Part shown: positions 54,886-63,343 of the stretch, piece after piece
Layout: each line of letters opens with the position of its first letter
Position numbering within the stretch: position 1 is the first letter of the stretch
DNA from: Peribacillus glennii
Lineage (GTDB): Bacteria; Bacillota; Bacilli; Bacillales; DSM-1321
Length of the DNA: 64,000 bases
Assembly: GCF_003429105.1 (NCBI RefSeq)
Contig: NZ_QVTD01000008.1
Span: forward strand, 124,001-188,000
Direction: 5' to 3'
Program-made: the position numbers and the translations under genes
Notes under the pieces: generated by a model
What the model was told of the DNA's origin: nothing
What the model saw: only the letters and a program-made list of their open reading frames with translations
The model's database searches: none

Positions 54886-54923
54886 GTATACGAATAAAGT
54901 AACAAGGTAAGTTTTACGTACAA
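54886..54923. promoter_or_regulatory. Second three-box operator-like repeat, before the hydrolase gene
   Basis: GTATACGAAT (54886-54895) and inverted TTGTACGTAA (54923-54914) occupy the same 38-bp frame as the outer boxes at 53811-53848, and the middle position holds a weaker match (AGGTAAGTTT, 6 of 10). It lies 43 bases before the alpha/beta hydrolase start. The identical geometry points to the same regulator. Confidence 0.6.
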
Positions 54924-54965
54924 ATGGTTGGGTTAGTCATTAACTAAAGCGGGGTGTTATTGTAA

Positions 54966-55805
54966 ATGGAACTCTGTAAGTTGAGAGTTAATGGTAATGA
55001 TATTCAAATCGCAGATTATTACGGAACAAAAGGCACTATCATTGCTATTCATGGATTAACAGGTACACATAAAAATATGCATTATTACGCGGAGAAGTTT
55101 AAAGGGGACTACCGTATTATTGCGGTCGACCTAAGAGGGCGAGGCAATAGTGCGGAAACAGATAGGGAAACTTCGATATTCAAACATGCTGAGGATATCA
55201 TTGCTTTGATAAAGGAACTTCAAATTGAAAATCCGATTTTGTTGGGGCATTCAATGGGTGCTTTTATCTCCGCTATTATCGCTAGTAAATTAGCTTCTGT
55301 TAAAGCAGTGATATTACTCGATGGTGCTGCCAAAATGTCTGATAACCAGCGGGCCATTGTCCAGCCTTCACTCGGACGTCTCAGCAAGGAATATGAATCC
55401 AGGGAGCACTACGTGGCTGAGATTAAAAGCATTTATCATAATTTAGGCATTGTTTGGAATGAAACGCTCCAGCAAACAGTCGAATATGAGGTGGGGCCTG
55501 TCGGTGGCCACTGGGAAAATAAATCTAATGAGGAAAGAATACTTGCAGATTTTAACAGCTTTTATACATACAATCCTCAAGAAATCAGCTCACGGATTGA
55601 ATGTCCTGTTCTGCTTGTTTATGCCAAAGGAAATATCGGGGCAATGCCGCCTCTGTTTAATTTAAGTGATTATGAAGAAACACAGGAATATACAAAGCAT
55701 CTGAAAACCGTTGTGTCAGACTGCAATCATTACACCATGGTATTCGAGAATAGAGACGATATTAATCAATATATCGAAACGTTTTTAAGTGAAATTGAAA
55801 ATTAA
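54966..55805 (+). CDS. catD: Alpha/beta hydrolase, candidate 3-oxoadipate enol-lactone hydrolase
   Basis: The 279-residue protein has the alpha/beta hydrolase plan: oxyanion HGLTGTHKN (29-37), VDLRGRGNSA (54-63), nucleophile elbow LGHSMGAF with Ser96, and a late catalytic His in SDCNHYTMVF. Several folds of this kind hydrolyse beta-ketoadipate enol-lactone (CatD/PcaD). Its position as the first gene of the operon with the CoA-transferase, muconate cycloisomerase and thiolase genes supports that role, but sequence alone cannot prove the substrate. GGGGTG precedes the ATG. The symbol is inferred from context. Confidence 0.7.
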   Translation: MELCKLRVNGNDIQIADYYGTKGTIIAIHGLTGTHKNMHYYAEKFKGDYRIIAVDLRGRGNSAETDRETSIFKHAEDIIALIKELQIENPILLGHSMGAFISAIIASKLASVKAVILLDGAAKMSDNQRAIVQPSLGRLSKEYESREHYVAEIKSIYHNLGIVWNETLQQTVEYEVGPVGGHWENKSNEERILADFNSFYTYNPQEISSRIECPVLLVYAKGNIGAMPPLFNLSDYEETQEYTKHLKTVVSDCNHYTMVFENRDDINQYIETFLSEIEN

Positions 55806-55838
55806 TAGAGTTACAAATGCAGACAACAAGAAAGGTGG

Positions 55839-56570
55839 ATGATGGAAGTGAGTAAGGGATTGGCTTATTTTAAAGAAGTTTATGATGAAGTGCCAGGCTG
55901 GGTACAGAAAATGCATGATTATAGTCCAGGCGTATTGGATCATTATACGGGAATTCGCAGTGAAATCATGCAGGATGGTACTCTCTCCAGAAAAGAAAAA
56001 GACGTCCTCATTGCCGTGATGAACGCTGCGAGACTCTATCCACGCAGCATGCTCTACCATACCAAGGGGGCTATTGATTTTGGCTCAACGATTCCAGAGC
56101 TCGCTGAGTATTTTCTGATGTCCTATTTGTACGGGGGAATCTCTTCCCTTAAAGTATCGCTTCAGGCCCTTTCATACGCCCTTGAACTTAAAGGCACGGC
56201 CGTACAGCAACCCGCAACGGAGCCACAGACAATCAATGAGGTGCTGAACATCATGATCGATTGGATGGGCGATGAAGATAGCAGCTTTGTGAAGGACGCT
56301 TTGGAAGTGATCCAGACGAATGATCCTGCCAAGATTGAAAAAAAGCTCCTTTCTGACGGCAACGTATCAACGAGACTGAAACACCTTAGCATGGTGGGTA
56401 ACTATATAGCACAGCTAAGGGGGGAAGAAGCGGTTGAATGGATTGAAAAGGCGAGACAGGCTGGAGCAACAGAAGCAGATTTGGCAGACATTGGCTATAT
56501 CTGCATTTTAACAGCAGGAATTCCTTCTTGGTTTGAGCTTAGTGACTCATTAAAACAGGCTGGGCAATAA
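55839..56570 (+). CDS. Double carboxymuconolactone decarboxylase-fold protein; candidate replacement for muconolactone isomerase
   Basis: The 243-residue protein contains two AhpD/CMD-type helical repeats: residues about 35-105 (LSRKEKDVLIAVMNAARLYP, then ELAEYFLMSYLYGGI) and about 165-240 (TRLKHLSMVGNYIAQLRGEE, ADLADIGYICILTAGIPSW). The CxxC pair of AhpD peroxidases is absent in both, so it is not a thiol peroxidase. In the protocatechuate branch the related PcaC decarboxylates and rearranges a carboxymuconolactone, a reaction close to that of muconolactone isomerase. The operon has every catechol-branch enzyme except that isomerase. The role is inferred, not shown. The ATG at 55839 is very close to the AGGTGG site; GTG at 55848 is a better-spaced alternative. 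Confidence 0.75.
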   Translation: MMEVSKGLAYFKEVYDEVPGWVQKMHDYSPGVLDHYTGIRSEIMQDGTLSRKEKDVLIAVMNAARLYPRSMLYHTKGAIDFGSTIPELAEYFLMSYLYGGISSLKVSLQALSYALELKGTAVQQPATEPQTINEVLNIMIDWMGDEDSSFVKDALEVIQTNDPAKIEKKLLSDGNVSTRLKHLSMVGNYIAQLRGEEAVEWIEKARQAGATEADLADIGYICILTAGIPSWFELSDSLKQAGQ

Positions 56571-56591
56571 TCTTCGAATGGAGGGAAAGGT

Positions 56592-57278
56592 ATGTCTAAA
56601 ATTAAACAACAAGTTGAAGATGCGTTATTATGCGTGAAATCAGGCCAAACCATCTTAGTTGGGGGCTTTGGCCTGATTGGCGCCCCGCTAACACTGATTG
56701 ACGGCCTTACCAAAAAGGATGTTAAGGAACTTACCATTGTTAGCAATAATTTGGGTGAATCAGGTAAGGGACTGGGAATCCTGCTCAATCAAAATAAAAT
56801 CAAAAAAGGGATCGGTTCCTATTTTACAAGCAATCGGGATGTTGGTGACAAATACCAAAAAGGTGAAATTCAGCTAGAATTGCTCCCGCAAGGAACCTTG
56901 GCAGAATCACTGCGGGCAGGCGGCGCTGGACTGGGTGGTTATTACACCACCACTGGAGTGGGAACCAATCTGGCAAATGGAAAGGAAGAACGTGATATAG
57001 ATGGTGTGACCTATCTATTTGAAAAAGCAATACGTGGGGATGTCGCGTTGATCCGTGCCCATAAAGCAGACCGGTTGGGGAATCTCGTTTACTATAAAAC
57101 AGCACGCAATTTCAATCCGCTTATGGCAACGGCCGCAAAAACGGTTATAGTCGAGGTTGATGAAATTGTTGAACCAGGTCAGCTGGACCCTGAAGAAATT
57201 GTCACTCCACACCTTTATATCGATTCCATCATTTTGGCTCAACAAATCCTTACAAAGGAAGGAGTGGTAGCGAGATGA
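56592..57278 (+). CDS. catI: 3-oxoacid CoA-transferase subunit A (beta-ketoadipate:succinyl-CoA type)
   Basis: The 228-residue alpha subunit of a family I CoA-transferase has VKSGQTILVGGFGLIGAPLT (about 15-34), the SNNLG motif, FTSNRDV and GGYYTTTGVGT. With the next gene product it should convert beta-ketoadipate to beta-ketoadipyl-CoA using succinyl-CoA. An acetoacetate-type CoA-transferase (ScoA) would look similar; the operon context favours the ketoadipate role. GGAGGG lies upstream. Its end overlaps the start of subunit B by 4 bases. Confidence 0.85.
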   Translation: MSKIKQQVEDALLCVKSGQTILVGGFGLIGAPLTLIDGLTKKDVKELTIVSNNLGESGKGLGILLNQNKIKKGIGSYFTSNRDVGDKYQKGEIQLELLPQGTLAESLRAGGAGLGGYYTTTGVGTNLANGKEERDIDGVTYLFEKAIRGDVALIRAHKADRLGNLVYYKTARNFNPLMATAAKTVIVEVDEIVEPGQLDPEEIVTPHLYIDSIILAQQILTKEGVVAR

Positions 57279-57916
57279 GTACACAATTAAGCAAACAGGA
57301 ATTACAGCATCTTATTGCAAAGCGTGTTGCCAAGGAGCTTAAGGGGCCTTGTACCGTTAATTTGGGAATTGGAATTCCGACCCTTGTCGCTGAATATCTG
57401 GATGATGACCAGGTCTATCTTCATACAGAGAACGGACTGCTTGGTGTCATGGATGTTGAAGAGGATAAAATTGACCCCAATCTCGTAAATGCTGGAAAGT
57501 TGCCCGTAGGCGAAGCAATCGGTTCATCATTTTTCAATAGTGCGGATTCGTTTGCGATGATTCGCGGAGGGCATGTGGACGTTGCCATATTGGGAGCCCT
57601 TCAGGTAGATGAAAGGGGGATTATTGCCAATTGGGCCGTTCCAGGAAAGAACATTATGGGTGTCGGCGGTGCGATGGATTTACTGGTGGGGGCCAAAAAG
57701 GTGATAGTGACTATGAATCATACTTCTAAGGACGGTCAAAGCAAGATTTTAAAAGAATGTACCTATCCGATCACTTCAACCCGATCCGTCGATATGATCA
57801 TTACCGAATTAGCTGTATTCAAGGTTGAGGATAAACAACTAAAGCTGGTTGAACTTATGCCAGGGGCCAGCATTGAAGAGGTACGGGAGAAAACAGAGGC
57901 CAATTTTATCGAGTAG
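57275..57916 (+). CDS. catJ: 3-oxoacid CoA-transferase subunit B
   Basis: The 213-residue beta subunit carries the active-site glutamate at residue 52 in HTENGLLGV, the VNLGIGIPTLVAEYL motif (28-42), and GGAMDLLVGAKKVIV in the middle. It forms the catalytic heteromer with subunit A, to which it is translationally coupled (ATGA overlap). AAGGAGTGG serves as ribosome binding site inside the preceding gene. Confidence 0.87.
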   Translation: MSTQLSKQELQHLIAKRVAKELKGPCTVNLGIGIPTLVAEYLDDDQVYLHTENGLLGVMDVEEDKIDPNLVNAGKLPVGEAIGSSFFNSADSFAMIRGGHVDVAILGALQVDERGIIANWAVPGKNIMGVGGAMDLLVGAKKVIVTMNHTSKDGQSKILKECTYPITSTRSVDMIITELAVFKVEDKQLKLVELMPGASIEEVREKTEANFIE

Positions 57917-57929
57917 GGAGCAGTTGATA

Positions 57930-59042
57930 ATGAAAATCCATTCAGTTGATGTTTTTATAGTAGATTTACCAACAGTCCGTCCGCATCAGCTTGCCATGCA
58001 TACCATTGTCACACAAACAATTGTTGTCGCCCGCTTAAAGGATGACGAGGGGCGTGAAGGCTGGTCAGAGGTAGCGACGATTGGGGGGGCTTCTTATGGG
58101 GAATCGACTCCGGAAGCGATAAAAGTAAATATCGACAGGTACATTACTCCGATTGTGATAGGCAAGGAGCCGGTTCACTTTGACAAAATCATGTACGAGG
58201 TTAGCAAACATGTAAGAGGTAATTATTTTGCCAAAGCATTAATCGAAGCGGCCATTATTGACTTGGCAGCGAGGGCCAAAGAGGTTCCAGCGTATGAGTT
58301 GTTTGGCGGGAAAATTCACTCCTCCTTACCAGTCGCATGGACGCTGGCAAGCGGAGATACAGAAAAGGACATTGAAGAAGCAAAAGAATTACTTGGTCAG
58401 AGACGCCATAACATTTTCAAGTTGAAGATTGGAAAAGGTGACCCTAATAAAAATGTTGAACATGTTTTAAAGATTAATAGTGCAGTTGGAAACGAGGCAA
58501 GGATTACGGTAGATGTGAATCAGGCATGGGATGAGGATACGGCAAATTACTGCATTGCTGCCTTGCAGGATGGCGGAATCTCGATGGTAGAACAGCCTCT
58601 GCCGACATGGAACCATGAAGGAATGGCACGCCTTACGAGCCGCTTTCGAGTTCCCATTATGGCAGATGAAGCCGCGAATACAGTTCAGGATGTTTTCCAA
58701 ATTGCCAAACACCGGGCTGGAAATTCCATTGCATTGAAGGTATGCAAAGCGGGCGGACTGACGCAGACAAAAAAAGTAGCTGCCATTGCTGAAGGCTCAG
58801 GGCTTGGATTGTATGGAGGCACAATGATTGAATCAAGCCTTGGGACAGCAATTTGCGCCCAGCTTTATTCCACACTTCCAGAGCTGAAATTTGGAACAGA
58901 GTTATTCGGACCGCTGCTTTTTAAAGACAACCTGACATTGAATAACATTACATACGAGAACTTCGAGATCGTCATCCCGGATGGTCCTGGATTCGGCATG
59001 GAAGTCGATAAAGAAAAACTAAAGCACTATACAAGGGAATAA
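57930..59042 (+). CDS. catB: Muconate cycloisomerase
   Basis: The 370-residue enolase-superfamily enzyme has the full catalytic set: Lys164 and Lys166 in FKLKIGKG, metal ligands Asp195, Glu221 and Asp246, and Lys270 with nearby Lys273. The spacing is the same as in Pseudomonas muconate cycloisomerase (167/169, 198, 224, 249, 273). It converts cis,cis-muconate to muconolactone. Dipeptide epimerases and mandelate-type relatives share the fold, but the catA operon context decides. I chose the ATG at 57930 with GGGAG 10 bases upstream; it starts 14 bases after subunit B ends. Confidence 0.9.
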   Translation: MKIHSVDVFIVDLPTVRPHQLAMHTIVTQTIVVARLKDDEGREGWSEVATIGGASYGESTPEAIKVNIDRYITPIVIGKEPVHFDKIMYEVSKHVRGNYFAKALIEAAIIDLAARAKEVPAYELFGGKIHSSLPVAWTLASGDTEKDIEEAKELLGQRRHNIFKLKIGKGDPNKNVEHVLKINSAVGNEARITVDVNQAWDEDTANYCIAALQDGGISMVEQPLPTWNHEGMARLTSRFRVPIMADEAANTVQDVFQIAKHRAGNSIALKVCKAGGLTQTKKVAAIAEGSGLGLYGGTMIESSLGTAICAQLYSTLPELKFGTELFGPLLFKDNLTLNNITYENFEIVIPDGPGFGMEVDKEKLKHYTRE

Positions 59043-59066
59043 TGTTTGGATAAGGGAGAGATAAAA

Positions 59067-60260
59067 GTGAAAAACGTGGTAATTGTCGATTCCGTTCGTA
59101 CAGCAATTGGCAAGCTTGGCGGCAGCCTGGGAAATGAAACAGCCGATTATCTCGGATCCCATGTCATCGGTGAATTGCTTCAACGTACTGGATTAAACGC
59201 AAATGAAGTGGAAGAAGTGATTTTGGGCCAGGCAAAACAAAGCGCTGATGCGTCTAACTTAGCGAGGGTTTCCATGCTCCGTGCGGGCATACCGGAAACC
59301 GTTCCCGGCTATACCATTCACAGGCAATGCGGCTCAGGCGTTCAGGCAGTTAATTCTGCCGCCCAGCAAATTCAAGCTGGCATTTCCGATATCATTATTG
59401 CTGGGGGAGCGGAATCTATGAGCACCGCTCCATATTACGTAAATGCTGTGCGCTTCGGAACGAAATCGGGAGATGTGTCTTTGAAGGATCCGAATACGGC
59501 CAGCCAGCCAGGTTCCCAGCCGAGGGAAATCTATGGGGAGTTAAATATGGGAACCACGGCAGAAAACGTGGCAGAAAAATATAAGATTTCGCGTGAGGAA
59601 CAGGATGAATTTGCCTTAAGAAGCCAGGAAAAAGCCAAAGCTGCCACATCCAAGGGTTACTTTGAAAAAGAAATCACAGCGTATACATTAAAGTCCAGAA
59701 AAGGGAATGTTGAATTCAAAGTTGATGAACATCCACGTGAAACAAACATGGAGAAATTATCAGCATTAAGACCAGTGTTTAAACAAGGAGGAACGGTGAC
59801 CGCCGGGAATGCGAGCGGAAGGAATGACGGCGCTGCCGCCTTGCTGGTCATGTCGGAAGATGAAGCATTAAAACGAGGATACAAACCAAAAGCACGCATC
59901 GTTGCCCAGGCTGCAGCCGGCTGTTCACCTGAGTTGATGGGAATGGGGCCGGTTAATGCAACTTTGAAGGCATTGAAGCAAGCGAATTTAAAGATAAATG
60001 ATCTGGATGTTGTAGAATTGAATGAAGCATTTGCTTCACAAGCAATTGCTTGTATCAATGAACTACACCTGGATATAAATAAAGTGAATCCTAACGGTGG
60101 AGCCATCGCTATGGGACATCCTATTGGTGCAACAGGTGCCATCCTTTTTACAAAACTGGTACATGAGCTTGAAAGGACCGGAAAAAAATACGGGCTTATT
60201 ACCTTATGCATCGCAGGTGGAATGGGGATAGCGACCATTATTGAAAATATCCAAGTATAA
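59067..60260 (+). CDS. catF: Beta-ketoadipyl-CoA thiolase (thiolase family)
   Basis: The 397-residue thiolase has the acylated cysteine Cys88 in IHRQCGSGVQAV, GGAESMSTAPYY, NGGAIAMGHPIGATGA with the catalytic His, and CIAGGMGIA with the second catalytic Cys near the C-terminus. As the last gene of the operon it should cleave beta-ketoadipyl-CoA to succinyl-CoA and acetyl-CoA. I chose the GTG at 59067, which has AGGGAGAG 6 bases upstream; a TTG at 59046 is 7 codons earlier. Generic acetyl-CoA acetyltransferase activity cannot be excluded. Confidence 0.87.
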   Translation: MKNVVIVDSVRTAIGKLGGSLGNETADYLGSHVIGELLQRTGLNANEVEEVILGQAKQSADASNLARVSMLRAGIPETVPGYTIHRQCGSGVQAVNSAAQQIQAGISDIIIAGGAESMSTAPYYVNAVRFGTKSGDVSLKDPNTASQPGSQPREIYGELNMGTTAENVAEKYKISREEQDEFALRSQEKAKAATSKGYFEKEITAYTLKSRKGNVEFKVDEHPRETNMEKLSALRPVFKQGGTVTAGNASGRNDGAAALLVMSEDEALKRGYKPKARIVAQAAAGCSPELMGMGPVNATLKALKQANLKINDLDVVELNEAFASQAIACINELHLDINKVNPNGGAIAMGHPIGATGAILFTKLVHELERTGKKYGLITLCIAGGMGIATIIENIQV

Positions 60261-60287
60261 TACAGATGTATCTACATAAAACGCAGA

Positions 60288-60332
60288 GCAGAAGATTAAC
60301 ACGTTATTTGTGACTTCTGCTTTTTGTTTTTT
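60288..60332 (+). terminator. Terminator of the catechol operon
   Basis: AGCAGAAG pairs with CTTCTGCT over a long loop and is followed by TTTTGTTTTTTT. Confidence 0.8.
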
Positions 60333-60336
60333 TATT

Positions 60337-60619
60337 TCAGGCCGCATAGTTGCTAAAGGCAGCATAAGACGGGTCCATAAACACTTTTAGCCCTGCATTT
60401 CCAAACTTGGTTTTAACTATTTTTTGGCTATATCCATTTCGGCTATTTCCGGAATGGTCACCTTCATTGCTTCTTGTAGCCCAAGTGAATGTCAATTTCA
60501 GCTTTAAATACAAGTTGAATGGTACCTTTGGAACAGATCCTTCAACTTTTCCCGAATGTCTTCACCGTCCGACAATCTTTTGCTAATTCTTTAGCCAGCA
60601 AGTTTGTTTCGTTTTGCAT
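60337..60619 (-). pseudogene. IS256 family transposase, N-terminal remnant with frameshifts
   Basis: On the minus strand an ATG at 60619 opens MQNETNLLAKELAKDCRTVK; other frames continue KGTIQLVFKAEIDIHLGYKK and DHSGNSRNGYSQKIVKTKFG, the standard N-terminal order of IS256-type transposases. At least two frameshifts break it and nothing follows after about 95 residues. No inverted repeats were recognised. It marks the far edge of the aromatic cluster. Confidence 0.85.
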
Positions 60620-60832
60620 AAATGACCACTCCTTAATGGCAATTTTAACCATCCGCACAAAACTTCTTACATCCTCCTTCTCCCTAACAAGTTCCTTAAC
60701 ATCTTGTTCGTTTTTTCAGGACTGCCTCCCCATATTCCTGCTGGGTAATAATTTCACTCGCAAGCAACTGTATAGCCTCAATTTCTGTTGTTCTATTTTG
60801 GTGATATGTTGACTTACAGAATACGAAATTCA
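60620..60832. other. Unassigned sequence next to the transposase remnant
   Basis: On the minus strand broken frames read like protein (for example IQLLASEIITQQEYGEAV and QDVKELVREKEDVRSFVRMV) but with frame changes and no start. Possibly another decayed gene fragment. No family recognised. Confidence 0.3.
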
Positions 60833-61621
60833 TCAGGGGTTTACATGACCTTTCATCATTTCAACAACTTTGGGTAAAACCTGTTTCGCTTCTATTATAT
60901 CCGTGTAAAATTCCTTTTTTACTTCATCGGAAATTCCCCAATCATCTGGTATCGAGTATATTAATTCCCTAACCAAATCATTATTGAAGTTTACGATTTT
61001 ATTAAGATAAAATGTTAGTTCCTCTTTATCATCCAACATAGACATACACCAATTATGAACAACTGAAAGTTTTAACCTCTTAGGGTTATTTATAATTTCC
61101 AATAATGTGCTTTTGCGTGGGTAGCAATTTCCATGGTCTATCATATGGATATAAAAATTAGGCTTTGGACTAGGCTGTAATAAAATATTGCTTGCATCTC
61201 TATCCTCATTTCTCAGCCAAAAGTCAAATACAACAATGCCTGCCAGCATTTCTCGGTTTATTACTTGTTCTTTATTTGGTTGAAACCATAACCCTGAACA
61301 ATTCTCTATATACAAACTTGCAAACTGGTTGCCATGTTTAAATTGAAAACTATCCAGCTTGTTTTCGGTAATAAATTCCTTCGGTACATAAACAATTTCA
61401 AAAGGAATAGTCGGAAGACCTAAATGCTGGGCCAGCAAGGTACCAACATATTCAGACATTAACATTCTGTTACCTTGTGGATTATTTTTAAATTTCACCA
61501 AATACTCTTTGCCGTTATTCATAAATATTATTTGAGGCTGTGATTGGGCAATCTCACTGCGCCCTTTTTTATTTACAGGCCTCATATACTTTATGGGAGA
61601 AAGCTTATTTTCGTTTGACAT
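60833..61621 (-). CDS. HipA-like kinase domain protein
   Basis: The 262-residue protein resembles the HipA_2-type kinase family: an N-lobe with LVKFKNNPQGNRMLMSEYVG (ATP-binding strand and helix), the catalytic loop WLRNEDRDASNILL (Asp...Asn, about 135-148), and a metal-binding IDHG (about 165-168) in place of DFG. It lacks the N-terminal domain and the length (about 440) of toxin HipA, and no HipB-type antitoxin gene adjoins it, so a toxin-antitoxin role is not supported. Proteins like this are found in spore formers with unknown targets. The ATG at 61621 has GGAG upstream. Confidence 0.7.
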   Translation of the reverse strand: MSNENKLSPIKYMRPVNKKGRSEIAQSQPQIIFMNNGKEYLVKFKNNPQGNRMLMSEYVGTLLAQHLGLPTIPFEIVYVPKEFITENKLDSFQFKHGNQFASLYIENCSGLWFQPNKEQVINREMLAGIVVFDFWLRNEDRDASNILLQPSPKPNFYIHMIDHGNCYPRKSTLLEIINNPKRLKLSVVHNWCMSMLDDKEELTFYLNKIVNFNNDLVRELIYSIPDDWGISDEVKKEFYTDIIEAKQVLPKVVEMMKGHVNP

Positions 61622-61720
61622 GAGATCTCCTTAAAGATTTTTTGACTTAAATAACGTTAATCTTTTTGTGTAATATTCGAGCGAAAACATTTGTTACTTT
61701 CCTGAAATAAATTTAATTGA

Positions 61721-62338
61721 TTACCATTTTTCTATAGTAAAACACTGTTTATGAAATTCAGGAATTGTTAGGAAAAAATAACCTGATTGCATTAAACTCT
61801 CAATTATATTAGGGATGGAGTGAACAGTAGCATCTCTCGGGCCACTTCCAAATTTATCACCGTCATGCAGTAGTACGATGCTATCAGTCATTGTGTTTTT
61901 TAGAACACGGCTTTCAATCAACTTTTTTTCAGGTAAAGACCAGTCCAAGCTATCCACAGTCCATAATACCGACTTCATCCCGGAATCCTGAATAACCCTA
62001 AAGGAATGGTCATCTATCTTTCCATACGGCGCACGAAAGATTATTGGTTCTTCGCCGATTATATCTTTTATGACCAAGCTGGTTTTTTGGATCTGGCTAG
62101 ACAGCTCTTTTGCTGGTATATCGGTAATTACAGGATGATTCCACGTATGGTTTCCTATTACATGGTTTTGACTATTTATCCGTTTGACGATTTCAGGATA
62201 GTTTTTTACTGCTTCACCCACAACAAAAAAGGTCGCTTTAATATTATAGGTCCCCAAGATGTCAAGAATCTGATTTGTGTATGGGGAGGGGCCATCATCA
62301 AAGGTAAGTGAGACGAATTTAGGTTTACTGTTTACCAT
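61721..62338 (-). CDS. Polysaccharide deacetylase family protein
   Basis: The 205-residue protein is a NodB-type deacetylase domain with motif 1 LTFDDGPSPYT (catalytic and metal Asp, about 10-20), motif 2 GNHTWNHP (metal His pair), motif 3 FRAPYGKIDD and the late VLLHDGD. It should remove N-acetyl groups from a sugar polymer such as peptidoglycan or chitin-like oligosaccharides. It has no signal peptide or membrane anchor, which is unusual for wall-acting members. I chose the ATG at 62338; a GTG lies 3 codons upstream. It converges with the HipA-like gene's direction and faces a glycosyltransferase gene. Confidence 0.85.
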   Translation of the reverse strand: MVNSKPKFVSLTFDDGPSPYTNQILDILGTYNIKATFFVVGEAVKNYPEIVKRINSQNHVIGNHTWNHPVITDIPAKELSSQIQKTSLVIKDIIGEEPIIFRAPYGKIDDHSFRVIQDSGMKSVLWTVDSLDWSLPEKKLIESRVLKNTMTDSIVLLHDGDKFGSGPRDATVHSIPNIIESLMQSGYFFLTIPEFHKQCFTIEKW

Positions 62339-62650
62339 TATAAACACCCTGTCTTTGCAAAATTAATATCTATCCTATGCTTGTTATTTCTTTTTTGAAA
62401 CAGCATTTATCACGACTTCCATGCAACATGTACATAGTCATATGTTTGTTTTTCTAAAACTACATAACTGTTGCTTGCATAAAAAAAGGGTGAATTACAG
62501 TGGGAAACATAGTGGCCGGTTCTACCTTCAATACATAAGCTATATATATGTAAAACCATGTCATTGGTAAAAAAACACGGATGAGCACGGGGAATAAAAT
62601 AAATCTCACACTTTATGATGATTTTAAATTTGAATGAAAGGAGAAATGTG

Positions 62651-63343
62651 ATGGTATCGATAATCACATGCACGAAAAGGCCACAGTTCATTGACAATGT
62701 CTTTGAAAATTACCAAGCACAGGAGTGGAAGGATAAAGAATTGATCGTCATTTTAAACAATGACGAAATGAACCTTGGGGAATGGTCAGCAAAAGCTCAA
62801 TTATATGAAAACACCACTGTATATCAATTGCCAGAAACCACGTCGTTGGGGGCTTGTCTGAACTTGGGAATAGAAAAATCCAAGTATGATTATATAGCAA
62901 AATTCGATGATGATGACTATTATTCTCCAAGTTTCCTTACTGAGGCTTTGGATGCGTTGCTCAAGACTCAATCCGATGTTGTAGGTAAATTATCTTCTTA
63001 TATGTTTTTTGAGGATAAACAACTGATCACGGTTCATATGCCTGGTTATGAGAATATGTATCTTCCGAAGGATCAGAATCTGAAAGGTGGAACTCTTGTT
63101 TTTAGGAAAGCTGTTTATCAGAAGGTAAAATTTTTAGACTTAAACTGTGATGAAGATGATCATTTTACAGAGGATTGCAGGAGACATGGGTTTAAGTTAT
63201 ATGTCACTGACAAAAACCATTTCGCCTATATACGAAGGGATAATCCGAATCATCATACTTGGAAACAAGAATTTGATCAAATAATAAAACATTGCAGCGA
63301 GCTAATACCAACTACCGATTATAAAAGAATCGTTTCCCCATAA
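62651..63343 (+). CDS. Glycosyltransferase family 2-like protein
   Basis: The 230-residue protein has a GT-A domain: MVSIITCTKRPQFIDNVFEN at the N-terminus, LIVILNNDEMNLGE, and the DxD-type metal motif KFDDDDYYSP (about 95-104). No membrane segment is seen. The ribosome binding site AAAGGAG lies 7-8 bases before the ATG at 62651. The acceptor is unknown; neighbouring deacetylase and kinase genes could belong to one surface-modification group, but they are on the other strand. Confidence 0.82.
   Translation: MVSIITCTKRPQFIDNVFENYQAQEWKDKELIVILNNDEMNLGEWSAKAQLYENTTVYQLPETTSLGACLNLGIEKSKYDYIAKFDDDDYYSPSFLTEALDALLKTQSDVVGKLSSYMFFEDKQLITVHMPGYENMYLPKDQNLKGGTLVFRKAVYQKVKFLDLNCDEDDHFTEDCRRHGFKLYVTDKNHFAYIRRDNPNHHTWKQEFDQIIKHCSELIPTTDYKRIVSP

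Noticed and set aside
55839-56570. AhpD-type alkylhydroperoxidase for the double CMD protein
   Set aside because: The peroxidatic CxxC motif is missing from both repeats and no AhpC-type gene is near.
60833-61621. HipAB toxin-antitoxin system
   Set aside because: There is no HipB-like HTH gene beside it and the protein is much shorter than toxin HipA.
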